A stretch of DNA of 57,819 nucleotides from NCBI GenBank assembly GCA_038106575.1, contig JAYOED010000009.1, forward strand, positions 1 through 57,819. The letters are read 5' to 3'. This document shows positions 51,040-57,819 of this stretch, piece by piece (position 1 is the first letter of the stretch; every line of letters starts with the position of its first letter). The position numbers and the translations under genes were made by a program. The stretch is from Ga0077527 sp038106575 (GTDB lineage Bacteria > Pseudomonadota > Gammaproteobacteria > Burkholderiales > SG8-41). Under the pieces are notes generated by a model. That model had not been told where the DNA came from. It was given only the letters and a program-made list of their open reading frames with translations, and did not search any database.

Positions 51040-52775
51040 TGGATGCGCTAAATTTTCCAGACGGCATTTACCTCGTTGACTTTGAATTTCACCCCGCTGG
51101 TGGCCGCGAAGGCAACCCGCCTGTGCCGGTGTGCATGGTGGTGCGGGAATGGCCCTCCGGCCGCACCACCCGCCACTGGCAGGACGATCTCAAGTCAATG
51201 GCTACCGCACCATTCCCAACGGGCGACAAGGCGCTGTGCGTTGCCTTTTACGCCTCTGCCGAGATGGATTGTTTCGAGGTGTTGGGCTGGACGCTGCCGG
51301 ACCATGTGCTCGATCTCTTTGCCGAGTTCCGCTGCATGACCAATGGGCTGCGCCTCGCCCACGGCAGCGGGCTGCTCGGCGCGCTGATGCACTTTGGCTT
51401 GCCCACCATTGGTGGCGAGCAGAAGGATGCCATGCGGGATCTGGTTCTGACCGGCGGCCCGTGGAGCCCGGCGGAGCAATTAGCCATCCTCGACTACTGT
51501 GAATCGGACGTGGTGGCGCTGGCCAAACTGCTGTCGGCGATGCAGGGTCAGATCGACTGGCCACGTGCACTTCTTCGCGGCCGTTATATGAAGGCCGTCT
51601 CGCGCATCCAGATGAACGGTGTGCCCCTGGACGAAGAGGCCTTGGCACGGCTGGAGGGGCAGTGGAATGCCATACAAGACCAGCTGATCGCCGAACTCGA
51701 TCGCGACTACAAGGTGTATGACGGCCGCACCTTCAAGACCAGCCGCTGGGAGGAATACCTGGTCGCCAACGACATTCCGTGGCCGCGACTGGAAAGCGGC
51801 CGGCTCGATCTGTGCGATGCCACCTTCCGCGAAATGGCTCGCACGCACCTGCAGGTGGCGCCGATCCGCGAGCTACGCTCGGCGTTGTCGGAGATGCGTT
51901 TGACCAGCCTGCAGGTGGGGGACGACGGGCGCAACCGTTGCCTGCTGTCGCCGTTTCGCTCGCGCACCGGCCGCAATCAGCCGTCGAACTCCAGATTCAT
52001 CTTCGGCCCTTCGGTGTGGTTGCGCGGGCTGATACGACCGCGGCCGGGCTGGGGGCTTGCTTACGTAGACTGGAGCCAGCAGGAGTTTGGGATTGCAGCC
52101 GCGTTGTCCGGCGACCCGGCGATGCAGGAAGCTTATTGCAGCGGCGATCCCTATCTCGCTTTCGCCATACAGGCCGGGGCGGTGCCGGCGACGGCCACCA
52201 AGAAGACCCACGAGGCGGAGCGTGAGCAGTTCAAGGCGTGCGTACTAGCGGTGCAATACGGCATGGGCGAGGCGAGCCTAGCGGCACGCATCAACCAGCC
52301 AGTGGCTCGAGCGCGCCAGTTGCTTGCGCTGCACCGGCAAACCTATCGCCAGTTCTGGAAGTGGTCGGACAGCGCGGTCGATGAGGCCGTACTTGGCGGC
52401 CGACTCTGGGCTGGATTCGGCTGGCAGATTCATACCCGCGACGAACTCAATGACCGCAGCCTGCGCAATTTTCCAATGCAGGCTAATGGCGCCGAGATGC
52501 TGAGGATCGCCTGCATCCTGCTGACCGAGGCCGGCATCCGGGTGTGCGCCCCGGTGCATGACGCGCTCCTGATCGAAGCACCCTTGGCTGAACTGGACGA
52601 AGCCACCGCAACTGCAAAAGCCCTGATGAAGGAATCCAGCCGGATCGTGTTGGATGGGTTTGAACTGGGCAGCGACGTGAAGGAGTTCCGCTACCCCGAG
52701 CGATACATGGACAAACGCGGGGTAGTGATGTGGAACACAGTGATGAACCTCATCGGGGGGCCGTTATCGACATGA
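51039..52775 (+). CDS. Compact family A DNA polymerase with 3'-5' exonuclease domain
   Basis: This 578-residue protein has the order exonuclease then polymerase, without a 5'-nuclease domain. Exonuclease motifs: Asp14/Glu16 (YLVDFEF), Asp77 (SAEMDCF) and Tyr153/Asp157 (DYCESDVV). Polymerase motif A is DWSQQEFG from Asp344, motif B has Arg395, Lys399 and Tyr407 with Leu403 where PolA has Phe, and motif C is VHDALL with His507/Asp508 and Ala509 where Glu is usual. The start overlaps the upstream stop (TGATG). It probably replicates or repairs the element's DNA. It is distinct from housekeeping PolA, which is about 900 residues. Confidence 0.92.
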   Translation: MDALNFPDGIYLVDFEFHPAGGREGNPPVPVCMVVREWPSGRTTRHWQDDLKSMATAPFPTGDKALCVAFYASAEMDCFEVLGWTLPDHVLDLFAEFRCMTNGLRLAHGSGLLGALMHFGLPTIGGEQKDAMRDLVLTGGPWSPAEQLAILDYCESDVVALAKLLSAMQGQIDWPRALLRGRYMKAVSRIQMNGVPLDEEALARLEGQWNAIQDQLIAELDRDYKVYDGRTFKTSRWEEYLVANDIPWPRLESGRLDLCDATFREMARTHLQVAPIRELRSALSEMRLTSLQVGDDGRNRCLLSPFRSRTGRNQPSNSRFIFGPSVWLRGLIRPRPGWGLAYVDWSQQEFGIAAALSGDPAMQEAYCSGDPYLAFAIQAGAVPATATKKTHEAEREQFKACVLAVQYGMGEASLAARINQPVARARQLLALHRQTYRQFWKWSDSAVDEAVLGGRLWAGFGWQIHTRDELNDRSLRNFPMQANGAEMLRIACILLTEAGIRVCAPVHDALLIEAPLAELDEATATAKALMKESSRIVLDGFELGSDVKEFRYPERYMDKRGVVMWNTVMNLIGGPLST

Positions 52776-52786
52776 CCTGCGGCAGT

Positions 52787-52807
52787 CAGACGCACCACCT
52801 GCGTCTG
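52787..52807 (+). terminator. Hairpin after the polymerase gene
   Basis: CAGACGCA (52787-52794) pairs perfectly with TGCGTCTG (52800-52807) around a five-base loop, 12 bases past the stop. A T-rich stretch follows only about 20 bases later, so it may be a weak terminator. Confidence 0.55.
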
Positions 52808-52842
52808 GCTTCCGCCCCCGTAAATTCTTTTTATGTATCTTT

Positions 52843-53226
52843 ATGAATACTACTCATACGCCCGACCTTTATCTCCCGGTAAAGCGATTACAGCTGGATC
52901 ATGCATCAAATACACTAGTTGAGGCGCCCAAGAGAGATTTGTTCCTTCGGGGGCCTGTACCGATCAGTTGGCTGAATAAGGCAGCGGAATTGCCCGGCAA
53001 GACCCTCAATATAGCCATCGCCTTGTGGTGGTTGCATGGGATGGCAAAAGGCAAACCGTTCAAACTAACTCAAACTGCGCTGAATTATTTCCACGTAAAA
53101 CGGGATGCCGCCAGTGATGGGCTGGAACGATTGGAAAAATCCAGGCTTATCCAAGTGGAGCGCCATGCCGGTAGACGCCCCACGATTACCTTACTTTACA
53201 AAGAACTTAATCATAAGGAAATTTGA
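52843..53226 (+). CDS. Winged-helix-like hypothetical protein
   Basis: This 127-residue protein has a C-terminal half (LPGKTLNIAIALWWLHGMAKGKPFKLTQ..., then FHVKRDAASDGLERLEKSRLIQVERHAGRRPTITL) that reads like a winged helix-turn-helix of plasmid or element replication/regulatory proteins. The start ATG lies in an AT-rich leader 67 bases past the polymerase stop. Function unknown. A role in replication initiation or control next to the polymerase is possible. Confidence 0.7.
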   Translation: MNTTHTPDLYLPVKRLQLDHASNTLVEAPKRDLFLRGPVPISWLNKAAELPGKTLNIAIALWWLHGMAKGKPFKLTQTALNYFHVKRDAASDGLERLEKSRLIQVERHAGRRPTITLLYKELNHKEI

Positions 53227-53470
53227 CCAGCTGCAAGCCGTCACTGCGAACACGCATGCACGACCGTTTCAAGCTACTACAATTGCCAAACTTGGCGTTC
53301 TTTCGAGCCAAATCCGGTTGGTCTCCGCGCAACGCACTGCCCCCCTCAGGAGCCCTGCCGCCGCATCCCTTGAGCAATAGGGCATCTCTATTCAATGAGG
53401 TAAGCGTTTAATTCCCGAAGCCCAGCTCGAAAGACCCCCTAAATACAGATAAAACATCGAAGGAAATGCT

Positions 53471-53779
53471 ATGCCACTCAGATGCATCGTCAATGGTACC
53501 GCTGCTAGATGCCACGCCAAATGTAAATCGACTCAGCAGCAGTGCAGGAACCCGGCAGCATGGGGCTGTTCAACATGCAAATATCACGGCGCTCGTCGTC
53601 CTAGTACTATCTTGAGGGGCGAGGAGCATCCAAATTACCGGCACGGAGAGGAGACCCTTGAAGCCAAGGCGGCGCGCAGCGCTTCGTCTGCCCGACTGCG
53701 GGAACTGGAGGCGATGATGTATATCCTTAAAATGACTGACGCACCACGATGGCGGGGGCGGAAGCCAAAGTCTCGCTGA
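53471..53779 (+). CDS. Small Cys/His-rich element protein
   Basis: This 102-residue protein has an AAGGA site before ATG 53471. Its N-terminal half has spaced Cys and His (CHAKCKSTQQQCRNPAAWGCSTCKYHGARRP), a likely zinc-binding knuckle, followed by HPNYRHGEETLEAKAAR. Proteins with this HGA...HPNYRHG pattern occur in phages and integrative elements, with unknown role. The 244-base spacer before it shows no further gene. It is the last plus-strand gene of the element visible here. Confidence 0.75.
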   Translation: MPLRCIVNGTAARCHAKCKSTQQQCRNPAAWGCSTCKYHGARRPSTILRGEEHPNYRHGEETLEAKAARSASSARLRELEAMMYILKMTDAPRWRGRKPKSR

Positions 53780-53791
53780 TCTACCCGTGGC

Positions 53792-53812
53792 CTGACTGGT
53801 TTTTTGTGCCAG
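53792..53812 (+). repeat. Inverted repeat, left copy
   Basis: CTGACTGG, six T, then GTGCCAG. The reverse complement (five T instead of six) lies at 54841-54860. The pair brackets the FecR remnant and may be the footprint of an insertion or recombination. Confidence 0.65.
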
Positions 53813-53843
53813 CCGCGGCAGGTGCGCAGGCACGCACGGCGCG

Positions 53844-54719
53844 CTACTGGCCCCGCTCGAAGATCTGTACCGGCTCGAACTCACCGGGAAAACCGTCTGG
53901 TGCGATGCGCTTCACGCGAACGTAAAGCGGCTGCGCCACCTCGGGCAGGGTCACTTCTGTGTCAACCTGCTCGCGATCAATCAACGGGTCGGCAAAGCTT
54001 TCATGGGTCGCCACCTGAATCTTGAATCGCTCGCCCGGGCTCGCCACTTGCCAGCGCAGCCTGTTGGAGGAGGCACCCTGAGGAGTCGCGCCCACCTCGA
54101 ACGCCTGTGCCGGGCTGAAGGGGCCCAAGCCCTCACGCTTCCTGCCCGCGGCGACTCGCCAGTAGTAACGGCCCGTATTGAGCGGAACTGCGATGCCCCC
54201 AGAACGCACCGTCAGCGACTTGACTTGCATGGCGATGTCCTTGAAGCCTGTGTCTCTTGCAATCTGGAAACGCAGGAACTCGGCGTCGGAAACCCGTGCC
54301 CAGCGAAAACTAATCTTCTCGCCGGCGACGACTGCCCCCTCGAGGGGAGCGTTCACCATGGGGGCAGCGGGCCAGGCCTCGACCTTGAAACCGAAGAGGG
54401 CGTCCCTTCCCTCGAGGCCATTGGGGTCGATGCCCCGCACCCGGATGCGGTAGTCACCGTTGGGCAAGGTCGTCCACGCCGAACGCGGATCGCGAGTGAT
54501 CAGCGTTTGGACAAGGCGCTCCTCGCCCTTCACCTCGACTATGTCGACCCGGTACTGTTGCGAGTTGTTGAGGTCCTGCCAGCTGAAGCGTGCTGGAAAG
54601 TGCTCAATCGGGTTACCGGTGGTGACCCATGTCGGCGGCGGTAGCAGGGGCTGTGCGGCCCCCGTCGAATGGCCGGGAGTGATCACAGTTGTGACGTAAG
54701 CCCCCCTCCCGCAAAGTGG
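53844..54719 (-). pseudogene. FecR-domain protein missing its N-terminus
   Basis: About 290 C-terminal codons remain, containing two fibronectin-type/Ig-like repeats (SWQDLNNSQQYRVDIVEVKG, FRWARVSDAEFLRFQIARD and LRWQVASPGERFKIQVATHE) typical of the C-terminal part of LysM/FecR-type periplasmic proteins. Upstream the frame continues through VTTVITPGHSTG, as in intact homologues, then meets a TGA at about 54720. The N-terminal signal peptide and FecR domain are absent. GTG 54686 is the only start and lacks a ribosome site. It is same-stranded with the HlyD-type gene beyond the IS, so both may derive from one secretion locus. Confidence 0.75.
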
Positions 54720-55062
54720 TCAGTTCATAAGTAATTTTTGGTGTTTTTGATCTGATAGGTTACCGACACCATCAGCGAACAATCCGCAACCGCCTGCCTT
54801 GGAACAGGCGGAGGCGATGCAGAAAAGTGTGTCAATAAATCTGGCACAAAAACCAGTCAGTCCAATGAGGCGAGCCGATCTCCCCTCCCCTACCGATTCA
54901 CCAAACAAAGTCCCTTGATGGGTAGCTTGCCCAAAAAGGCGTCAGCCCAATTGACGGAGAAGCTTACGCACTCGCCTCAGAGCATGCAACGGCCTCGAAC
55001 TTGAAAGCAATTGCCGTCCGGCTTCTGGAAAAGTCTGCGATCGGAATCAGCGAGGTTGTTCG
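54720..55062. other. Spacer between the FecR remnant and the IS element
   Basis: It contains a hairpin (CCGCCTG 54790-54796 / CAGGCGG 54805-54811), the right inverted-repeat copy (54841-54860), and a plus-strand open stretch of about 45 codons reading into the IS insertion point (DGEAYALASEHATASNLKAIA, then VRLLEKSAIGISEVVR). That stretch may be the tail of a coding sequence cut by the IS. I do not recognise it. Confidence 0.5.
54841..54860 (-). repeat. Inverted repeat, right copy
   Basis: CTGGCACAAAAACCAGTCAG is the reverse complement of the copy at 53792-53812 apart from one T in a T-run. Confidence 0.65.
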
Positions 55063-56379
55063 AGGGTGTCCGGATTTTTGTGTAAACGGGTTTCAGTTAA
55101 TGCTGCGGCATCCGGTCCGTAAACTGAATGGTAAAGCGGTTTAAGGCGGCCTTCCAGTCCCGAATCGGCATCGTCCATTTCTTGCTGATGTTTCGCAGCG
55201 CCAGGTAGAAGAGTTTCAGCAACGCCTCGTCGTTGGGAAACGCGCCGCGGTTCTTCGTGATCTTGCGCAGGCCCATGTTCACCGATTCGATCGCGTTGGT
55301 CGTGTAGATCACCTTGCGGATTTCTGGCGGGTAATCGAAGAATGGGGTGACGCGCGTCCAGTTGCGCCGCCAGGACTGCGCAATGGGCGGGTAGGCTGCA
55401 TCCCACTTGCGCTCGAATTCGGCGAGCTGGCGCTCGGCCTCTTCGGCGGTGGCCGACTGGTAGATGAGTTTCAGATCGGCAGCCACCTCGGGGCGAATCT
55501 TCCACGAGACGTAATTCAGGCTGTGGCGCACCAGATGCACGAGGCACAGTTGCACCGCCGTCTTCGGATACACCGTCTCGATCGCTTCAGGGAAGCCCTT
55601 CAGCCCGTCCACGCAGGCAATGAAGATGTCCTGCACGCCGCGGTTCTTGAGTTCAGTCACCACCTGCAGCCAGAATTTCGCCCCCTCGGTCTGGGCGATC
55701 CATATGCCCAGCAACTCCTTCTCACCGGCGAGATTGATGCCCAGCGCCAGATACACGGCCTTCACCCGCACCGCCCCGGCATCCCGCGCTTTGACGTGAA
55801 TGCAGTCCAGATAGACGATCGGATATAGGCCATCCAGTGGCCGGGACTGCCACGCCTTCACCTCATCGATTACCGCGTCTGTGACCGATGAAATCAGCGT
55901 CGGCGAGACCTCCGCGCCATACATCTCCTGCAGATGCCCCTGAATCTCGCGCACCGTCATGCCCCGCGCGTAGAGCGACAGGATCTTGTCGTCGAACCCC
56001 GCCCATCGGGTCTGATGCTTGGGAACGATCTGCGGCTCGAAGCTGCCGTGCCGGTCGCGCGGCACTTCAATCGGCAGTTCGCCAAACTCGCCCTTCAGCG
56101 TCTTGACGCTCTTGCCATTGCGGGTATTGCCGGCAGGATTCGCTACCGGCTCGTGCCTGCCATGACCGAGATGCTCGGCCATCTCCGCTTGCAGCGCGCG
56201 TTCAACCAGCGCCTTGGTGAGCTGCTTGAGCAGCCCGTTATCGCCAATCAGGTCTTCCGGCTTCTTGTAATCGGCCAGCAGGCCGTCCAGCACTTCCTTA
56301 CTTACGGTCATCATCGCTCCTTGCAATGCGGCAGTTTCCTGCCAAATGACCGTTTACACAAAATCTCTTACACGCCCAG
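55063..56379 (-). mobile_element. IS256-family insertion sequence with 8-bp target duplication
   Basis: The element is 1317 bases long. Its ends are imperfect inverted repeats of about 27 bases: the left end begins AGGGTGTCCGG and reaches TTTTGTGTAAACGG at 55089, and the right end, read inward from 56379, begins TGGGCGTGTAAG and reaches the same TTTTGTGTAAACGG. The flanking octamer GTTGTTCG is identical on both sides (55055-55062 and 56380-56387), so the insertion is recent or at least unmodified. It lies between the FecR remnant and the 3' end of the HlyD-type gene. Confidence 0.92.
55097..56326 (-). CDS. IS256-family (mutator-type) transposase
   Basis: This 409-residue transposase has catalytic Asp174 (VYLDCIHVKARD), Asp240 (ACVDGLKGF) and Glu347 (TTNAIESVN), the DDE set of the IS256/Mutator class, and the C-terminal ITKNRGAFPNDEALLKLFYLALRN block. 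The frame is complete. Met at residue 5 or 6 is an alternative start. It is very likely functional, given intact ends and target duplication. Confidence 0.95.
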   Translation of the reverse strand: MQGAMMTVSKEVLDGLLADYKKPEDLIGDNGLLKQLTKALVERALQAEMAEHLGHGRHEPVANPAGNTRNGKSVKTLKGEFGELPIEVPRDRHGSFEPQIVPKHQTRWAGFDDKILSLYARGMTVREIQGHLQEMYGAEVSPTLISSVTDAVIDEVKAWQSRPLDGLYPIVYLDCIHVKARDAGAVRVKAVYLALGINLAGEKELLGIWIAQTEGAKFWLQVVTELKNRGVQDIFIACVDGLKGFPEAIETVYPKTAVQLCLVHLVRHSLNYVSWKIRPEVAADLKLIYQSATAEEAERQLAEFERKWDAAYPPIAQSWRRNWTRVTPFFDYPPEIRKVIYTTNAIESVNMGLRKITKNRGAFPNDEALLKLFYLALRNISKKWTMPIRDWKAALNRFTIQFTDRMPQH

Positions 56380-56415
56380 TTGTTCGTCAGCGTCGGGGAA
56401 CCCAACGGTGCCAGA

Positions 56416-57819
56416 TCAAAATCCGGCCTCTCTCCACAGAACGGCTAAGCCAGCACGAACATAACGTACGAGCGAATTTTGCGCTTTTCCGTGAATCACG
56501 ACTCTGCCGCGCAACACCGGTAGAAGCGATGAATTTTCACCTGCTTGCACGCTCAGAACAACTCGGTAGAGTGCTTGTTCAGGCACCAATGCCTTGGCAT
56601 GCTCTCTTACAGCGATTCCCCCACCACGACTTGAGGCCAGCATCCCCTCGGTCAGTTCGTGAGTAGCATCGGTATCGATGTTATTAACCACCAGCTTCAG
56701 CGAGCCAGGGCTGCCGGGCTCAGGGTAAAAAACGCCTTGATCCCCAACTCGCAGGCGATCGATATCCGCCTCTGCCAAATAGGTCTCTACCCGCAGGCTA
56801 GCAGACCCAACGAGTTCGCCCAGTTTCTCGTTTTTTCCTACCCAATTTCCTGCCACCAGATCCGGATGAGTCAGGTAAAAAGTGCCTGCAAACGGCGCCC
56901 GCATGACGAATTGCCGCTGCTGCTTTTCGAGCCCTTGCTGCTCTGCGTTCACTTTCTCACGCTTCGCTGCAATCACCTGCTGCTGCTCGCGCAGCTTTGC
57001 ATCCACCCCGGCAGCACTCACCTGCCAGGAAAGACCCGCCGAACGTGCTACCAGCGCGCGATGCTGGAATTGTAGATCGACCTGCTCCAGAATCAGAAGC
57101 AATGCCTGCGCAGGCACGGCTGCTCCGTTAGAAACTGGCATCGTGCTGATGCGTGCGCCGCCGGGAGCAATCAAGGGGTACGATTCCAGCGGCTTGAGCA
57201 CTCCTTGCCCTTCGACACGGGTATCCCACGGCACGATAACTACTAACAAAAGGCATACCAGAACACCCAGAGTGCGCTGACCAGGCCGTGTCCGGAGCAA
57301 GTTACTTAGATACTCCCGCCATATCTTCATTTCGTGTAACACTGGCAAAATTATGAACCAGCTTACCTCAATGGCCGCCAGAACAGGGCCCAGTGGTTTC
57401 GGAAATGCCTGGTAGACAATCACAGCGATGCCACCAAAAACCAGCAGACGATAACCCCAGGTGGCGTAGGCNNNNNNNNNNAATAATATCAACAGGCGCT
57501 GGCGTCGCGATCCCATCTGCTCCGGCGGCGGAACCTCTAGGCCAAACAACCATTCCCTAAGCCGCCATCGGCCCAAGGCAAATGCCCGCGCATGCAGATT
57601 GGGCATATCGAGCCAATCCATCATTAGAAAATAACCGTCAAACCGCAAAAACGGCGAGGCATTGATCAGCAGGGTGGCAATCCAGGTTGTACTGGCCAGT
57701 AAAAACATGCTGGTGCGCAGCAGCCCGTCAGGTAGCAAAACCCACGCCAGGGTAGCCCAAATGGCAATCACCACTTCCGTAATCATTCAAGCTGCACCCA
57801 CGGCCAGACGATGCCGCCG
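56416..57819 (-). pseudogene. M50 peptidase-like/HlyD membrane-fusion gene with in-frame TGA, cut by window edge
   Basis: The frame from 57786 reads the C-terminal part of the S2P/M50-type membrane domain (ITEVVIAIWATLAWVLLPDG, then NASPFLRFDGYFLMMDWLDMPNL), further membrane spans, and a HlyD-like periplasmic adaptor with a coiled-coil hairpin (REQQQVIAAKREKVNAEQQGLEKQQ) and barrel segments. Upstream in the same frame, codons RRHRLAVGAA precede TGA (57787-57789) where homologues have Gly before MITE, so a single-base nonsense change splits the gene. The HExxH part lies outside the window. The family helps secrete or mature peptides or adhesins. A ten-N gap lies at 57472-57481. Confidence 0.78.
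57472..57481. other. Assembly gap (10 N) in the M50/HlyD gene
   Basis: Ten N bases mark a scaffold join within the membrane domain. The frame happens to stay open across it, but the true length is unknown. Confidence 0.95.

Noticed and set aside
54720..54908. 62-codon minus-strand frame in the spacer
   Set aside because: It spans a hairpin and the right inverted repeat and has no recognisable features.

Overview
The window reads as a stretch of a betaproteobacterial, probably Burkholderiales-like, chromosome. The reasons are the many orphan binding-protein genes (Bug/TctC type, TAXI type, ModA-like), the run of small catabolic clusters with GC-rich genes and AT-rich spacers, and the mix of families (LVIVD, DSD1, GlcG, ADP-forming acyl-CoA synthetase). 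Three runs of exactly ten N (15393-15402, 20637-20646, 57472-57481) mark scaffold joins, so this is a draft assembly. Reading-frame changes at those points cannot be trusted.

Layout. 1-91: the 5' part of a tRNA-Tyr on the minus strand with a near-consensus promoter. 364-14893 (minus): an SDR, a YgiQ-type radical SAM protein, then a catabolic run: Old Yellow Enzyme, anion permease, HpcH/HpaI aldolase, sugar-acid dehydratase (IlvD/Edd), Bug receptor, FAH-family protein, metal-ligand-free amidohydrolase, beta-hydroxyacid dehydrogenase and a ThDP enzyme. The dehydratase and aldolase together suggest a pentonate route to pyruvate and glycolaldehyde. 15133-21336 (mostly plus): an IclR remnant, an LVIVD beta-propeller coupled to a signal-less ModA-like protein, a second ModA-like protein, two fused pseudogenes, a DHDPS-family enzyme and a PDC-hydrolase-like amidohydrolase. 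21333-33000 (mainly minus): a signal-less TAXI protein, a ceramidase-like membrane protein (plus), a beta-hydroxyacid dehydrogenase, a DSD1-family PLP enzyme, a cupin, GlcG, a LeuC/LeuD-type dehydratase, a PEP mutase/isocitrate lyase-type lyase, an SDR, an acyl-CoA dehydrogenase and an ADP-forming acyl-CoA synthetase. This set could dehydrate/hydrate and cleave a 2-alkylmalate-like acid and activate the products.

33114-42878: an MFS carrier, an internally deleted receptor pseudogene, a hypothetical gene, a palindrome-rich spacer with a truncated TRIC/UPF0126 gene, a second ThDP enzyme, a D-2-hydroxyacid dehydrogenase, three MFS carriers and two small genes. 42935-43122 holds a candidate structured small RNA. 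43123-47675 is a Gld-type ABC export operon (ATPase, permease, GldG-like, DUF4340).

47876-53779 is a mobile element. It begins at a 3' fragment of tRNA-Thr and carries a tyrosine recombinase, small unknown genes and a compact family A DNA polymerase with an intact-looking 3'-5' exonuclease domain. This tRNA-integrated, polymerase-encoding layout resembles a pipolin but with a PolA-type rather than a PolB-type enzyme, and it is the best candidate here for an under-described system. 53844-57819 is a decaying locus: a FecR-like protein without its N-terminus, an IS256-family element with an exact 8-bp target duplication, and an M50/HlyD membrane-fusion gene broken by an in-frame TGA. Gene decay (at least eight remnants, mainly transport, regulation and secretion genes) is a theme of the whole window.
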